Notes under the pieces: model-generated
Seen by the model: the letters and a program-made list of their open reading frames with translations, nothing else
Database searches by the model: none
What the model was told of the DNA's origin: nothing
Source of the DNA: Chitinophaga sp. HK235
GTDB taxonomy: Bacteria; Bacteroidota; Bacteroidia; Chitinophagales; Chitinophagaceae
Reading direction: 5' to 3'
DNA: 64,000 nucleotides
Assembly (NCBI RefSeq): GCF_018255755.1
Contig: NZ_CP073766.1
Location: 372,001 to 436,000 of the forward strand
In this document: positions 53,250 through 62,520 of the stretch, piece after piece
Numbering within the stretch: the first letter of the stretch is position 1
How the letters are laid out: the number at the start of each line of letters is the position of its first letter
Program-made: the position numbers and the translations under genes

Positions 53250-56200
53250 ATGAAGAAAAGTCAATTGCTGATGTTGGCCTGCTTATGGGGTGTACATGCC
53301 AGCGCACAACAAGTTAATGCCAGCTTATTCCGGTATCCGGACGTATCCCAGACACAGATTGCTTTCAGTTATGCCAACGATATCTGGCTCGTACCTAAAG
53401 AAGGAGGCACTGCGATCAGAATTACCTCACCTTCCGGCGTGGAAGTATTCCCGCGTTTCTCTCCCGATGGTCGTAAACTGGCTTTCACCGGCAATTACGA
53501 CGGTAACAGTGATGTATATGTAATGCCGGTAAGCGGCGGTGTGCCGTTAAGGCTCACCCAGCACGGGTATACAGACCGTGTTATAGATTGGACTCCTGAT
53601 GGTAAACAGGTATTGTTTGCTTCTACAAGAGAAAGTACCAAAGAACGTTTCAATCAGTTTTATACCATTCCGGAAACCGGCGGCCCCGCAAGTAAATTGC
53701 CACTGGCGTATGCCGAATTCGGCAGCTATTCTCCCGATGGAAAAAGCATGGCACTCACCACACGTACGCAGAGTTTCCGTAACTGGAAACGTTACCGCGG
53801 TGGGATGAAAGCCGATATTCATATTTTCCGTTTTGATACCCGGCAGTCAGAAAACATTTCAGCTAAAAGTGAAGCTGGGGACGAGTTCCCGATGTGGTAT
53901 AAAAACCATATATACCTGTTGTCCGACCGTGGTCAGGAAAAAAGGATGAACCTCTGGCGGTATAATGTAGATACCAAAAATTTTGAACAGGTAACTCACT
54001 ATACCGACTATGATGTACATACCCCGGCTATGGGACCTGCAGATATTGTATACGAAGCAGGTGGCAAACTGTATACACTCTCCCTCGAAACCCAACAATC
54101 CAGGGAAGTGAAAATAAATATCACTACAGATGTGTCTACCCTGAAACCACGTACCATTGTGGCAGACAAGGATATCCTGTATGCAGATATCAGCCCTGAT
54201 GGTAAACGTGCATTGATCGGTGCAAGGGGAGATGTATTTTCCCTGCCCGCTGAAAACGGCTTCGTAAAAGACCTGACCCGTACCAGCGGTGTGGCTGAAC
54301 GTGATGCGGCCTGGTCACCCAACGGCAAATACATTGCCTGGTGGAGTGATAAGTCCGGTGAATATGAGTTGTGGCTGGCGGAAGCCGGCAAGGAGGACGC
54401 CGCCAAACAGGTAACTCACCTGGGCGCTGGTTTCCGTTACCATGTGTACTGGTCTCCCGACAATAAAAAAATCGCCTGCATCGACCAGACGATGAAAATA
54501 AATATCATAGAAGTAGCTACCGGCAAAGTGACCAATGTAGACAAGGCGCTGCGTTATGAAGACGGAGCTTGCCACAACTGGAAATGCAGCTGGTCTTCCG
54601 ATAGCCGCTGGCTGGCATATAGCCGCGATCATTACAACGGACATAATACTGCTTTCGTTTACAACGTAGCCACCAACCAACGCCATCAGGTGACTAGTGA
54701 TTACTACGACACATCAGATCCGGTGTTCGATCCGGAAGGTAAATACCTCTTCGTCTTTACCAACAGAACATTTACACCCATCTACAGCGATGTGGAAAAT
54801 TCCTTCATCTATGCCAATACGACTAAAGTGGCCGCCATCAGCCTGCGGAAAGACGTTCCACCGGTGATGTCTACACGTAATGATGTAGTGGAAGCAGGTA
54901 AAGACACAGAAGTGGCATCACCCAAAAAGGACGAAAAGAAGAAAGAAGCTGAACCCGCTAAAGCCCCTGGCAATGAAGTAAAAATCGATCTGGATAATAT
55001 AGAAACCAGGCTGTATCTGTTGCCCGTTCCGGCAGGTAACTATTCCCGCCTCAATGCTGTAAAAGGTAAAGTGCTGTACATCAACGCACCTAATACCGGC
55101 TCCGGTGATAAAGAGGCAACCCTGAAATATTTCGATCTCGGAAAAAGAGAAGAAAAAGAAATCATCAAAAATCCGGGAGCATACCAGCTGTCAGCCAATG
55201 GTGAAAAAATTCTCATAGCCGGTGATCGTTATGCTATCATCGATGTAGAAGAAAACCAAAAGGCAAACAAAACCCTTCGTATCAATGAAATGATCATGCA
55301 GCTGGACCCCGTACAGGAATGGAAACAGCTGTTCACTGACGCCTGGCGCATAGAACGCGATTTCTTCTATGATCCGGGTATGCATGGTGTCAACTGGAAC
55401 GAAGTAAAGGAAAAATACGGTCGTATCCTCGAAGGTGCCCGCACCCGCGAAGAAGTGAATTTTGTGCTGGGTGAGATGATCGCTGAACTGAATGCTTCTC
55501 ATACCTACAACAGCGGTGGTGATCTGGAAAACGCCCGCCAGGTGAACGTTGGATACCTGGGTGTGGATTGGGAGGCTGACGGCAATTTCTACAAGATCAA
55601 ACGTATCATCCGCGGTGCGGACTGGGACGCTGAAGCCCGCTCCCCACTCGATGAACCAGGTGTAAACATACCCGAAGGCAGTTATATCCTGGCCGTAAAC
55701 GGAGTGCCGCTGACAACCACCGCAGAGCCGTTTAGTGCTTTCCAGGGGCTCGCAGATAAAGCAGTGGAAATCACCTATAACGCCCGTCCTTCTCTGGAAG
55801 GTGCTAAAACAGCCGTGGTAAAAACACTCAGAAGTGATTACCGCCTGCGCCACCTGGCATGGATTGAAAGCAACCGCAAACACATTGCAGATGCCACCGA
55901 CAATCAGGTAGGATATATCTATGTACCCAGCACCGGCCTCGATGGCCAGGATGAACTGGTACGTCAGTTCAGTGCCCAGTGGAACAAAGCAGCCCTGATC
56001 ATCGATGAACGTTTTAACAACGGTGGCCAGATCCCGGATCGTTTCATTGAACTGCTCAACCGCAAACCATGGGCTTTCTGGGCTACCCGCGATGGAGCAC
56101 CCGTATCAGCACCGATGGTGGGCAACTTTGGCCCTAAAGTAATGCTGATCAACGGCTGGAGCGGTTCCGGTGGTGATGCCTTCCCCGACTACTTCCGCAA

Positions 56201-56501
56201 GGCAGGCCTCGGCCCCCTGATCGGTAGCCGTACCTGGGGTGGCCTGATCGGTATCTCCGGAGCACCTTCCCTGGTGGATGGTGGAGAAGTGACCGCACCT
56301 AACTTCCGCATGTACAACCCCGATGGGACCTGGTTTCGTGAAGGCCATGGCGTAGACCCGGATATCGCAGTAGATGAAAACCTGGCCGATATGGCCAAAG
56401 GCATCGATCCTCAGATAGAACGTGCCATCATCGAAATAAAATCACTACTTAAAACCAAAAGCTACAAAAACCCGGAACCACCGGCATATGAAAAACGCTG
56501 A
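53250..56501 (+). CDS. Tricorn-type S41 protease with PDZ domain
   Basis: A large exported peptidase of the tricorn family. The frame is open from 53175, but the ATG at 53250 begins a clear signal peptide (MKKSQLLMLACLWGVHASAQ), leaving 1083 residues. Two beta-propeller regions with repeated PDGKxxxF motifs (FSPDGRKLAFTG, WTPDGKQVLFAS, WSPNGKYIAWWS) fill the first ~600 residues. A Lys/Glu-rich linker (KKDEKKKEAEPAK), the tricorn core 1, a PDZ domain (GYLGVDWEADG through GSYILAVNGVPL) and the S41 core follow. His751 in NASHTYN and Ser973 in WSGSGGDAF correspond to the catalytic pair of Thermoplasma tricorn; RFNNGG is also kept. Probably a periplasmic oligopeptide degrader. Confidence 0.93.
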   Translation: MKKSQLLMLACLWGVHASAQQVNASLFRYPDVSQTQIAFSYANDIWLVPKEGGTAIRITSPSGVEVFPRFSPDGRKLAFTGNYDGNSDVYVMPVSGGVPLRLTQHGYTDRVIDWTPDGKQVLFASTRESTKERFNQFYTIPETGGPASKLPLAYAEFGSYSPDGKSMALTTRTQSFRNWKRYRGGMKADIHIFRFDTRQSENISAKSEAGDEFPMWYKNHIYLLSDRGQEKRMNLWRYNVDTKNFEQVTHYTDYDVHTPAMGPADIVYEAGGKLYTLSLETQQSREVKINITTDVSTLKPRTIVADKDILYADISPDGKRALIGARGDVFSLPAENGFVKDLTRTSGVAERDAAWSPNGKYIAWWSDKSGEYELWLAEAGKEDAAKQVTHLGAGFRYHVYWSPDNKKIACIDQTMKINIIEVATGKVTNVDKALRYEDGACHNWKCSWSSDSRWLAYSRDHYNGHNTAFVYNVATNQRHQVTSDYYDTSDPVFDPEGKYLFVFTNRTFTPIYSDVENSFIYANTTKVAAISLRKDVPPVMSTRNDVVEAGKDTEVASPKKDEKKKEAEPAKAPGNEVKIDLDNIETRLYLLPVPAGNYSRLNAVKGKVLYINAPNTGSGDKEATLKYFDLGKREEKEIIKNPGAYQLSANGEKILIAGDRYAIIDVEENQKANKTLRINEMIMQLDPVQEWKQLFTDAWRIERDFFYDPGMHGVNWNEVKEKYGRILEGARTREEVNFVLGEMIAELNASHTYNSGGDLENARQVNVGYLGVDWEADGNFYKIKRIIRGADWDAEARSPLDEPGVNIPEGSYILAVNGVPLTTTAEPFSAFQGLADKAVEITYNARPSLEGAKTAVVKTLRSDYRLRHLAWIESNRKHIADATDNQVGYIYVPSTGLDGQDELVRQFSAQWNKAALIIDERFNNGGQIPDRFIELLNRKPWAFWATRDGAPVSAPMVGNFGPKVMLINGWSGSGGDAFPDYFRKAGLGPLIGSRTWGGLIGISGAPSLVDGGEVTAPNFRMYNPDGTWFREGHGVDPDIAVDENLADMAKGIDPQIERAIIEIKSLLKTKSYKNPEPPAYEKR

Positions 56502-56527
56502 TCCATATCAACCACAATAATACTGTA

Positions 56528-56568
56528 AGCCCGTTTGGTCATGGTACCAGACGGGCTATTACTTTTTA
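56528..56568 (+). terminator. Terminator after the tricorn gene
   Basis: A 12-bp stem (AGCCCGTTTGGT at 56528-56539 with ACCAGACGGGCT at 56546-56557, one G-T pair) with a 6-nt loop is followed by ATTACTTTTTAA. It lies between the tricorn stop and the next gene. Confidence 0.8.
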
Positions 56569-56579
56569 AACCGCCCTGT

Positions 56580-57764
56580 ATGAACACAACCACTCCTAAC
56601 AGAATCTCTTCTATTGACGTGCTGCGTGGACTCGTGATGGTGATCATGGCGTTGGACCATGCCCGTGATTATTTCCACATTACTGCTATGACGGCAGATC
56701 CGATGGACCCGGCCACTACCACCGTTGCCGCGTATTTCACCCGCTGGATCACCCATTTCTGTGCACCCACTTTTGTGCTGCTGTCCGGCATCTCCGCTTT
56801 TCTCGCAGCCCGGAAGAAAACAAAGTCTGCTGCCAGTATTTTCCTGATTAAACGAGGACTATGGCTGGTGGTGGCCGAACTCACCATAGTGAACTTCGCG
56901 CTGACCTATAACCCCTTCTTTAACTTTATCTTCCTGCAGGTGATATGGGCTATCGGCTGGAGCATGATAATATTGGGACTGCTCAGCCTCTGGTCCCGGA
57001 AAGTTGTGCTGATAGTGGGACTGCTGCTGTTTTTGGGCCATAACGTGGTCGACTATATGAACTTTCCTAAAGAAGGAGTGGCATCGGTGCTGTGGCAGGT
57101 GCTGCTCACCTCCAGGCCTATGATTCTGCCACTGGATGCTACTCATGTTGTGGGTGTGTTTTATGCTGTGCTGCCATGGACAGGCATCATGCTGATGGGG
57201 TATTCTATAGGCGAATGGTTTACCAGCGATTTTCCGGCGGCACAAAGAAAACAACGGCTGCTGCTGACAGGCTGGGGACTGGTGGTTCTATTTATATTGC
57301 TCCGTTTTATCAACCAGTATGGTAATCCGATGCCATGGGTTCATCAGCCTGACTTTCTGCGTAATGTGCTGGCATTCCTGAACACCAGCAAATATCCGCC
57401 TTCCCTGCAGTATGCCGGTATGACACTGGGCCCTGCAATACTGGCCCTGGCTGTTTTTGAGCAGGTCAAAAACAAATGGTCGGATGTGTTGTCAGTATAT
57501 GGCCGGGTACCTTTTTTCTATTACCTCTTACATTTTTATCTGCTGCATGCCTTGCTGGTAGTGGTCTTTTTCCTTACCGGACATCAGACTACTGAAATCA
57601 TGGATCTGCGGGTACCATTTCAATTCCGGCCTATGAATTTCGGATATTCGTTGCCGGTAGTATACCTGATCTGGATAGCTGTGGTAGCAGTGTTGTACCG
57701 GCCATGCCGCTGGTACAATCAATACCGGGCAACGCATCAGCAGTGGTGGCTGAAGTATTTGTAA
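56580..57764 (+). CDS. DUF1624/heparan-glucosaminide acetyltransferase-like membrane protein
   Basis: A 394-residue membrane protein with about ten helices. The start at ATG 56580 (MNTTTPNRISSIDVLRGLVMVIMALDHARDYFHI) shows the family hallmark SIDVLRG and DHARDYF; the longer frame from 56535 would run through the terminator. THFCAPTFVLLSGISAFL and LPWTGIMLMGYSIGEWF are also conserved. Human HGSNAT, a distant relative, acetylates glycans across a membrane; the bacterial substrate is unknown. Confidence 0.87.
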   Translation: MNTTTPNRISSIDVLRGLVMVIMALDHARDYFHITAMTADPMDPATTTVAAYFTRWITHFCAPTFVLLSGISAFLAARKKTKSAASIFLIKRGLWLVVAELTIVNFALTYNPFFNFIFLQVIWAIGWSMIILGLLSLWSRKVVLIVGLLLFLGHNVVDYMNFPKEGVASVLWQVLLTSRPMILPLDATHVVGVFYAVLPWTGIMLMGYSIGEWFTSDFPAAQRKQRLLLTGWGLVVLFILLRFINQYGNPMPWVHQPDFLRNVLAFLNTSKYPPSLQYAGMTLGPAILALAVFEQVKNKWSDVLSVYGRVPFFYYLLHFYLLHALLVVVFFLTGHQTTEIMDLRVPFQFRPMNFGYSLPVVYLIWIAVVAVLYRPCRWYNQYRATHQQWWLKYL

Positions 57765-57777
57765 AAAATACGCGTTG

Positions 57778-58122
57778 TTATTTATCGTCCTGCCGTAGGG
57801 TAAAAGCAGTGATCAACGGTAACAGCAGTAACAGTAACAGAAACCCCACCGGCTTGTGGTGATACAGTCCCTGTATCAGCCGGGCTATACCTATCAGCAG
57901 GCAGCCGGCATTGAGTTGCCGGGCGAAGGCTGGCTGCCGCTGCCACGTGAGCAGGATATTAGCCCCGGTAGCTATTATCAGCAGGATGTAAAAAACAAGG
58001 AACTGCGGACCTGTCAGCATAAAGGGATTCCATCGCTGATAATAAAAATGGAGGAAAAGGAGTATGGAAAGGCCACAGCCTGCAGCGATGCAGTAACCGG
58101 ACCATGGGGATGAAGTACGCAT
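57778..58122 (-). CDS. Small four-helix membrane protein, hypothetical
   Basis: A 114-residue protein with about four hydrophobic helices (IAAGCGLSILLFLHFYY, FLVFYILLIIATGANILLTW, LNAGCLLIGIARLIQGLYHH, PVGFLLLLLLLPLITAFTL). I do not recognise a family. It starts 22 bases after the Gly/Cys-rich protein gene on the same strand, so the two are probably one operon. Confidence 0.7.
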   Translation of the reverse strand: MRTSSPWSGYCIAAGCGLSILLFLHFYYQRWNPFMLTGPQFLVFYILLIIATGANILLTWQRQPAFARQLNAGCLLIGIARLIQGLYHHKPVGFLLLLLLLPLITAFTLRQDDK

Positions 58123-58144
58123 GTTGATTGGATTGTAAGGTTAT

Positions 58145-58909
58145 TTAATCACCACCTCCGCCACCGCAACCGCCACAACCACCACCACAACCACCGCCGC
58201 TGCTACAGGAACTCCCGGAACTGCAGGAGCTGCCACAACTGCTGCCGCTGGTGCAGTCGGAGCTTGTGTCGGAGTTGTCTTTTTTACTTTTTCTCGCGTT
58301 ATGGTAGATAATTATAGCGAGTGGAAGGAGGCTGAAGGCGATTCCGCCGGCAGTACATCCGGTCAGAAATACGCTGGTCAGTAGCAGGAAAGGAAACAGC
58401 GAGCGCAGGTGAAAGATTCGGGAAACAATTCGTGGAAACAGGCGGAAAGGAGGAGGGGAATCATGCCAGATATCAGCGGGTGGGCTTTCTCCGAAAACAG
58501 CCTGGTACAGCTCCAGGGTTTGGTCTTGCCATGTATCATGTCTGGCTTTCTCGGGTGGCCCGCCTTTGGAAGGATGATGGTGTAGTTTGATGCCCAGTGT
58601 TTTGTCACAGAATTCCTCCCAGTAGTTCTGCGTATACAGCAGATGCAAATGCCATACCTGGTCAGTAATGTAGGAAGGAGAAGCGCCGGTAGGAGAGATA
58701 CAACAGAGGTAAATGAACCGGCGGTATTCGTTGATAGCCCTGTGTGTAAAGGCCGGGTCCCATTTGTTTTCCCGGGCCAGCTTGCGGGAGAAGGGCAGGG
58801 CTGCTGCAGGATCGTCAAAGCGGAAAGCGGCTATCTTTTGCCATAGGCTGTCCTGATGGTAAGTGGTCCCCTCACGGATACGCGGTGTGTAGTGTGTGTT
58901 TGTTTTCAT
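58145..58909 (-). CDS. Glycine-rich domain protein with Gly/Cys/Ser tail
   Basis: A 254-residue protein resembling bacterial GRDP-like (glycine-rich domain-containing) proteins. Residues 15-150 carry the domain: INEYRRFIYLCCISPTGASPSYITDQVWHLHLLYT with the conserved WHLHL, then YWEEFCDKTLGIKLHHHP and LELYQAVFGESPP. Two adjacent hydrophobic segments (FLLLTSVFLTGCTAGGIAFSLLPLAIII) follow. The last ~45 residues are almost only Gly, Ser and Cys, with 11 or so Cys. The tail lies next to the membrane segments and could bind metal or form disulfides; this is inference. Confidence 0.8.
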   Translation of the reverse strand: MKTNTHYTPRIREGTTYHQDSLWQKIAAFRFDDPAAALPFSRKLARENKWDPAFTHRAINEYRRFIYLCCISPTGASPSYITDQVWHLHLLYTQNYWEEFCDKTLGIKLHHHPSKGGPPEKARHDTWQDQTLELYQAVFGESPPADIWHDSPPPFRLFPRIVSRIFHLRSLFPFLLLTSVFLTGCTAGGIAFSLLPLAIIIYHNARKSKKDNSDTSSDCTSGSSCGSSCSSGSSCSSGGGCGGGCGGCGGGGGD

Positions 58910-59017
58910 GATATTTTATGTTTTATTGTTGTTGATGGAAAGTTGAAATTTTCCGGTAATACCCGAATCTTCTGATTATCTTACAGTGTCTTATTACCGT
59001 CTTAAAATCGTCTTATT

Positions 59018-59911
59018 ATGACAAGGGAAGAGCTGGTCAACCTCGAACGTTTGATGAATTATATTTCCTGGCAATTTCTTCGTAAAAAAGAATGGAAAGA
59101 CGTGTCAAAAATAGAATGGGCACATGTTTCCGCTGAGTTTAATACACTGTTGGAGAAACAACGGAAAAAAGGGAAAGTGCCAACAGCCCTGTTATCTTTC
59201 GGAGATAACTATTTTTATGAGCACCTGGTGATCAAAAAACTCAAGCCCTGGAAAAACCGGACCGCGGTAGCCACTATCAGTACCCCCAGTTTCTCCCGAT
59301 TAAATACCATCGCTAACGTACTGGGATATACGAATTATATCGATTTTATCAATACCGCCTCAGAAGGATTTCCTTTTCATGAACTGAAAATCGGTATACC
59401 GCTGGCACCAGTCAATCATAAACTGCTGGAGCATCTGGTAGGTTACTGGTACTGTTATAACCGCAACCTGCCCATGCGGGGCGAAAAGGAAGAAGACCGT
59501 ATCTGGCGTTCCTCCCTGGAGATATACCGCTCCGGAGATGAATACCTGGTGGAGCGTACCGGCAGAGACAATCACATGTACTATGGGAAAATCACGTCCT
59601 ACGCCAACTACCTTTTTATCATCATGAACAGCACCACCTTCATCCGGCAACGGCACTTCGTCGGACGCTTGAAAGATGTGGAAGAGAAAATGAAACAGCC
59701 CGGTTTTCAGATCAACGAGCTGTCCTTTATCAGCACCTGTGTCAGCTTCTCAGAAGAGCCCATCGCACTTTATGAAATATTCGACAGGGTGCCCAACCTG
59801 AAAAATTTTCAGAAAACCTCTGTTGATCTGCCATTCGACAGTCCGCTCTTACCACCGAGCATCATGGCGCATCTGAAGGATGTCCGTGAAAACCGTATCA
59901 TGGAGCATTAG
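59018..59911 (+). CDS. Hypothetical protein with HTH-like N-terminal region
   Basis: A soluble 297-residue protein I cannot assign. Residues 1-110 are helical and contain STPSFSRLNTIANVLGYTNYIDFIN. This pattern resembles the N-terminal block of many Bacteroidota regulatory or STAND proteins, where the usual form is TLxxIAxYLGYxxWxDF, and it may bind DNA or partner proteins. The remainder (HLVGYWYCYNRNLPMRGEKEEDRIWRSSLEIYRSGDEYLVER and following) is beta-rich, without a recognisable catalytic motif. Monocistronic. Confidence 0.7.
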   Translation: MTREELVNLERLMNYISWQFLRKKEWKDVSKIEWAHVSAEFNTLLEKQRKKGKVPTALLSFGDNYFYEHLVIKKLKPWKNRTAVATISTPSFSRLNTIANVLGYTNYIDFINTASEGFPFHELKIGIPLAPVNHKLLEHLVGYWYCYNRNLPMRGEKEEDRIWRSSLEIYRSGDEYLVERTGRDNHMYYGKITSYANYLFIIMNSTTFIRQRHFVGRLKDVEEKMKQPGFQINELSFISTCVSFSEEPIALYEIFDRVPNLKNFQKTSVDLPFDSPLLPPSIMAHLKDVRENRIMEH

Positions 59912-60079
59912 CACCATGTCCGGAAATGAACAGGGTCTGTTTTGAAATCGCACATTTCTCTGAAAAGATGAATTTTAAAAAGCTGATTTTCATTAGCTTG
60001 TATTATGGCATTATCTTTTTTATGGTATGATCCGCGCACCCGTCATCATTTTTAATGACAGGTATAAATCAACCAGTAA

Positions 60080-62497
60080 ATGATCAGGAACTATTTTAAA
60101 ATAGCAGTAAGGAACCTTTGGAGAAACAAGGGTTTTTCCGCCATCAACATCTTCGGTCTGGCGATAGGACTGGCCACTTGTCTGCTGATAACATTGTTTA
60201 TCATTGATGAGCTGAGCTACGACCGGTCCAATAAAAAGGCAGATCGTATTTACCGCGTAAACGCAGATTTTCTCCTTAACGGAAATGCTTTCCGCGAAAG
60301 ATACACGCCTGCCCAGCTGGGGGCCACTATGAAAAAAGATTTTCCGGGTATAGAAAACTATGTGCGCCTGCGGGGCTTCGGCGACCGCAGCATCCTCATC
60401 AAAAAAGGCAATGAAACACAGATGGAGAAAAATGCCGGATTTGCAGACTCCACCATCTTCGATGTTTTTACCCTCCCGCTGATCGCAGGTGATGCTAAAA
60501 CAGCACTTGCACGTCCCTTTACAATGGTCATCTCCAAAAAAATGGCCATGAAGTATTTTGGTACTACCAGTGCTGTGGGACAAATACTGCATGTGGACAA
60601 TACAGATGATTATCAGGTAACGGGGGTAATGGAAGATATGCCGGCCGCTTCGCATATGCATTTTGATTTTATCAAAGCGATGGCAGGTTTGCCGGACAGT
60701 CGCAATACCAGCTGGATGGCGGATAACTACGATACCTATCTGCTGGTACGGCCTGATATCAGCGAGGCTACTATCAATAGTTACCTGAAAACACTCACAC
60801 AAAACTATATGGATGGCCCGCTCAGGAAAATGACGGGTAGCAGTATTGCTGAGGTAGAACGCAGTGGTGGCCACTTCCGCTATGATGTGTTTCCGCTCAC
60901 TAAAATCCACCTGTATTCTCCTTTCACGAATGAAGTGGAGCCTACCGGTAACATCCAGTATATATACATCTTTGGGGTGGTGGCTGTGTTTATTCTGCTT
61001 ATGGCCTGCGTCAATTTCATGAACCTGTCTACTGCCCGTTCTGCCGGCCGTTCCAAAGAGGTAGGTGTGCGAAAGGTACTCGGTTCACAGCGCAGGAACC
61101 TGGTTACCCAGTTTCTGACTGAGTCAGTGCTCACAAGTATGATTGCACTGCTGTTTGCAATAGGGCTGGCCTGGGCGTTGCTGCCTTACCTCAATCAGGT
61201 GGCAGGCAAAACGATTACTGTAGCATTGTTATTCAACAGGTGGTTGTTACCGGGTATGTTGCTAACCATCGTTATAGTTGGGCTGCTCGCAGGTTCTTAT
61301 CCGGCGCTCTTTCTTTCTTCCTTCGAACCGGTGAAGGTGCTGAAAGGAAAGTTGTCAACAGGATTCAGAGGAGGCTGGCTCCGCAACAGTCTGCTGGTAT
61401 TCCAGTTTTCTACCGCGGTAGTCCTCATTGTGGGCACGTTGGTGATCTACAGCCAGCTGAATTATATCCGCAACAAAAAACTGGGCTATAGCCGGGAGCA
61501 GGTGGTGGTGCTGCAAAATACCCAATCACTCTGGGTGCATGCCGCGGCTTTTAAACAGGAAATACTGCAGCTGCCAGGCGTAAAAGCCGGTACTATGGCT
61601 GATGTGCTGCCTGTTTCATCTATTATGAACACCAGCATCTATTCCAGAGATGCGGCTGGTAGCGCCGGTCAGGTGCTGGGTCTTTTTGAATGGAACGTAG
61701 ATGCCGATTATATCAATACGCTGGGCATGCAGATTGCAAAGGGCCGGAACTTTTCGCCGGATATGCCATCAGACAGCAATGCGCTCCTGGTCAATGAAAC
61801 AGCCGCCAGATTGCTGGGCTTCACCGACCTCGAAAACCGTTTCCTCTATCCCAACTACGACGGATATAAACCACTGAAAGTGATCGGTATCATCCGGGAT
61901 TTTAACAGTGGTTCGTTACGCAAGAAAATACCACCGATTGTGATGAGGCTGGCTCACCGGCCCAACTGCATGGCTTTCCGCATCAGTACAGATAATATTA
62001 CAGCACTGATGAGCAAAGTGGAAAATAAGTTCCATAACATGCCAGGCATGGATGGACAGCCTTTCCGGTATACTTTCCTGGATGACGATTTTAACCGCTT
62101 GTATCAGGCAGAGCAACGCACCGGTAAAATATTTGTTTCCTTTACCTGTTTCGCTATCCTGATCTCCTGTCTGGGGCTGTTTGGGCTGGTAACCTACGCA
62201 GTTGAACAACGTACCCGGGAAATCAGTATCCGCAAGGTACTGGGTGCCAGTGTAACCGGTATTGTAGCCCTGCTCTCCAAAGACTTCCTGAAACTGGTGG
62301 TGGTAGCTATCGTAGTAGCGTCTCCGTTAGCCTGGTTTATAATGGACCGCTGGCTGCAGGACTTCGCCTACCGTATCCACATTGGCTGGTGGGTATTCGT
62401 GATCACCGCTGTACTGGCTGTACTGATCACTATTCTGACGATCTGCCTGCAGGCGATAAAGGCTGCCAGGGCTAATCCGGCGGTAACACTGCGCTGA
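60080..62497 (+). CDS. MacB/FtsX-type ABC transporter permease
   Basis: An 805-residue inner-membrane permease with two MacB_PCD plus FtsX modules. The N-terminus NYFKIAVRNLWRNKGFSAINIFGLAIGLATCLLITLFIIDELSYDR is the family hallmark. Periplasmic domain 1 is followed by three helices with STARSAGRSKEVGVRKVLGSQRRNLVTQFL. A second periplasmic domain and three helices follow, with TREISIRKVLGASVTGIVALLSKDF. No ATPase gene is adjacent, as is common for this Bacteroidota group. Probably mechanotransmission for lipoprotein or antimicrobial export. Confidence 0.92.
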   Translation: MIRNYFKIAVRNLWRNKGFSAINIFGLAIGLATCLLITLFIIDELSYDRSNKKADRIYRVNADFLLNGNAFRERYTPAQLGATMKKDFPGIENYVRLRGFGDRSILIKKGNETQMEKNAGFADSTIFDVFTLPLIAGDAKTALARPFTMVISKKMAMKYFGTTSAVGQILHVDNTDDYQVTGVMEDMPAASHMHFDFIKAMAGLPDSRNTSWMADNYDTYLLVRPDISEATINSYLKTLTQNYMDGPLRKMTGSSIAEVERSGGHFRYDVFPLTKIHLYSPFTNEVEPTGNIQYIYIFGVVAVFILLMACVNFMNLSTARSAGRSKEVGVRKVLGSQRRNLVTQFLTESVLTSMIALLFAIGLAWALLPYLNQVAGKTITVALLFNRWLLPGMLLTIVIVGLLAGSYPALFLSSFEPVKVLKGKLSTGFRGGWLRNSLLVFQFSTAVVLIVGTLVIYSQLNYIRNKKLGYSREQVVVLQNTQSLWVHAAAFKQEILQLPGVKAGTMADVLPVSSIMNTSIYSRDAAGSAGQVLGLFEWNVDADYINTLGMQIAKGRNFSPDMPSDSNALLVNETAARLLGFTDLENRFLYPNYDGYKPLKVIGIIRDFNSGSLRKKIPPIVMRLAHRPNCMAFRISTDNITALMSKVENKFHNMPGMDGQPFRYTFLDDDFNRLYQAEQRTGKIFVSFTCFAILISCLGLFGLVTYAVEQRTREISIRKVLGASVTGIVALLSKDFLKLVVVAIVVASPLAWFIMDRWLQDFAYRIHIGWWVFVITAVLAVLITILTICLQAIKAARANPAVTLR

Positions 62498-62520
62498 GAT
62501 TGTTTTTGTATATTTAGCTT

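Noticed and set aside
60020..60910. 296-codon minus-strand frame over the permease gene
   Set aside because: Antisense to the strongly supported MacB/FtsX permease.
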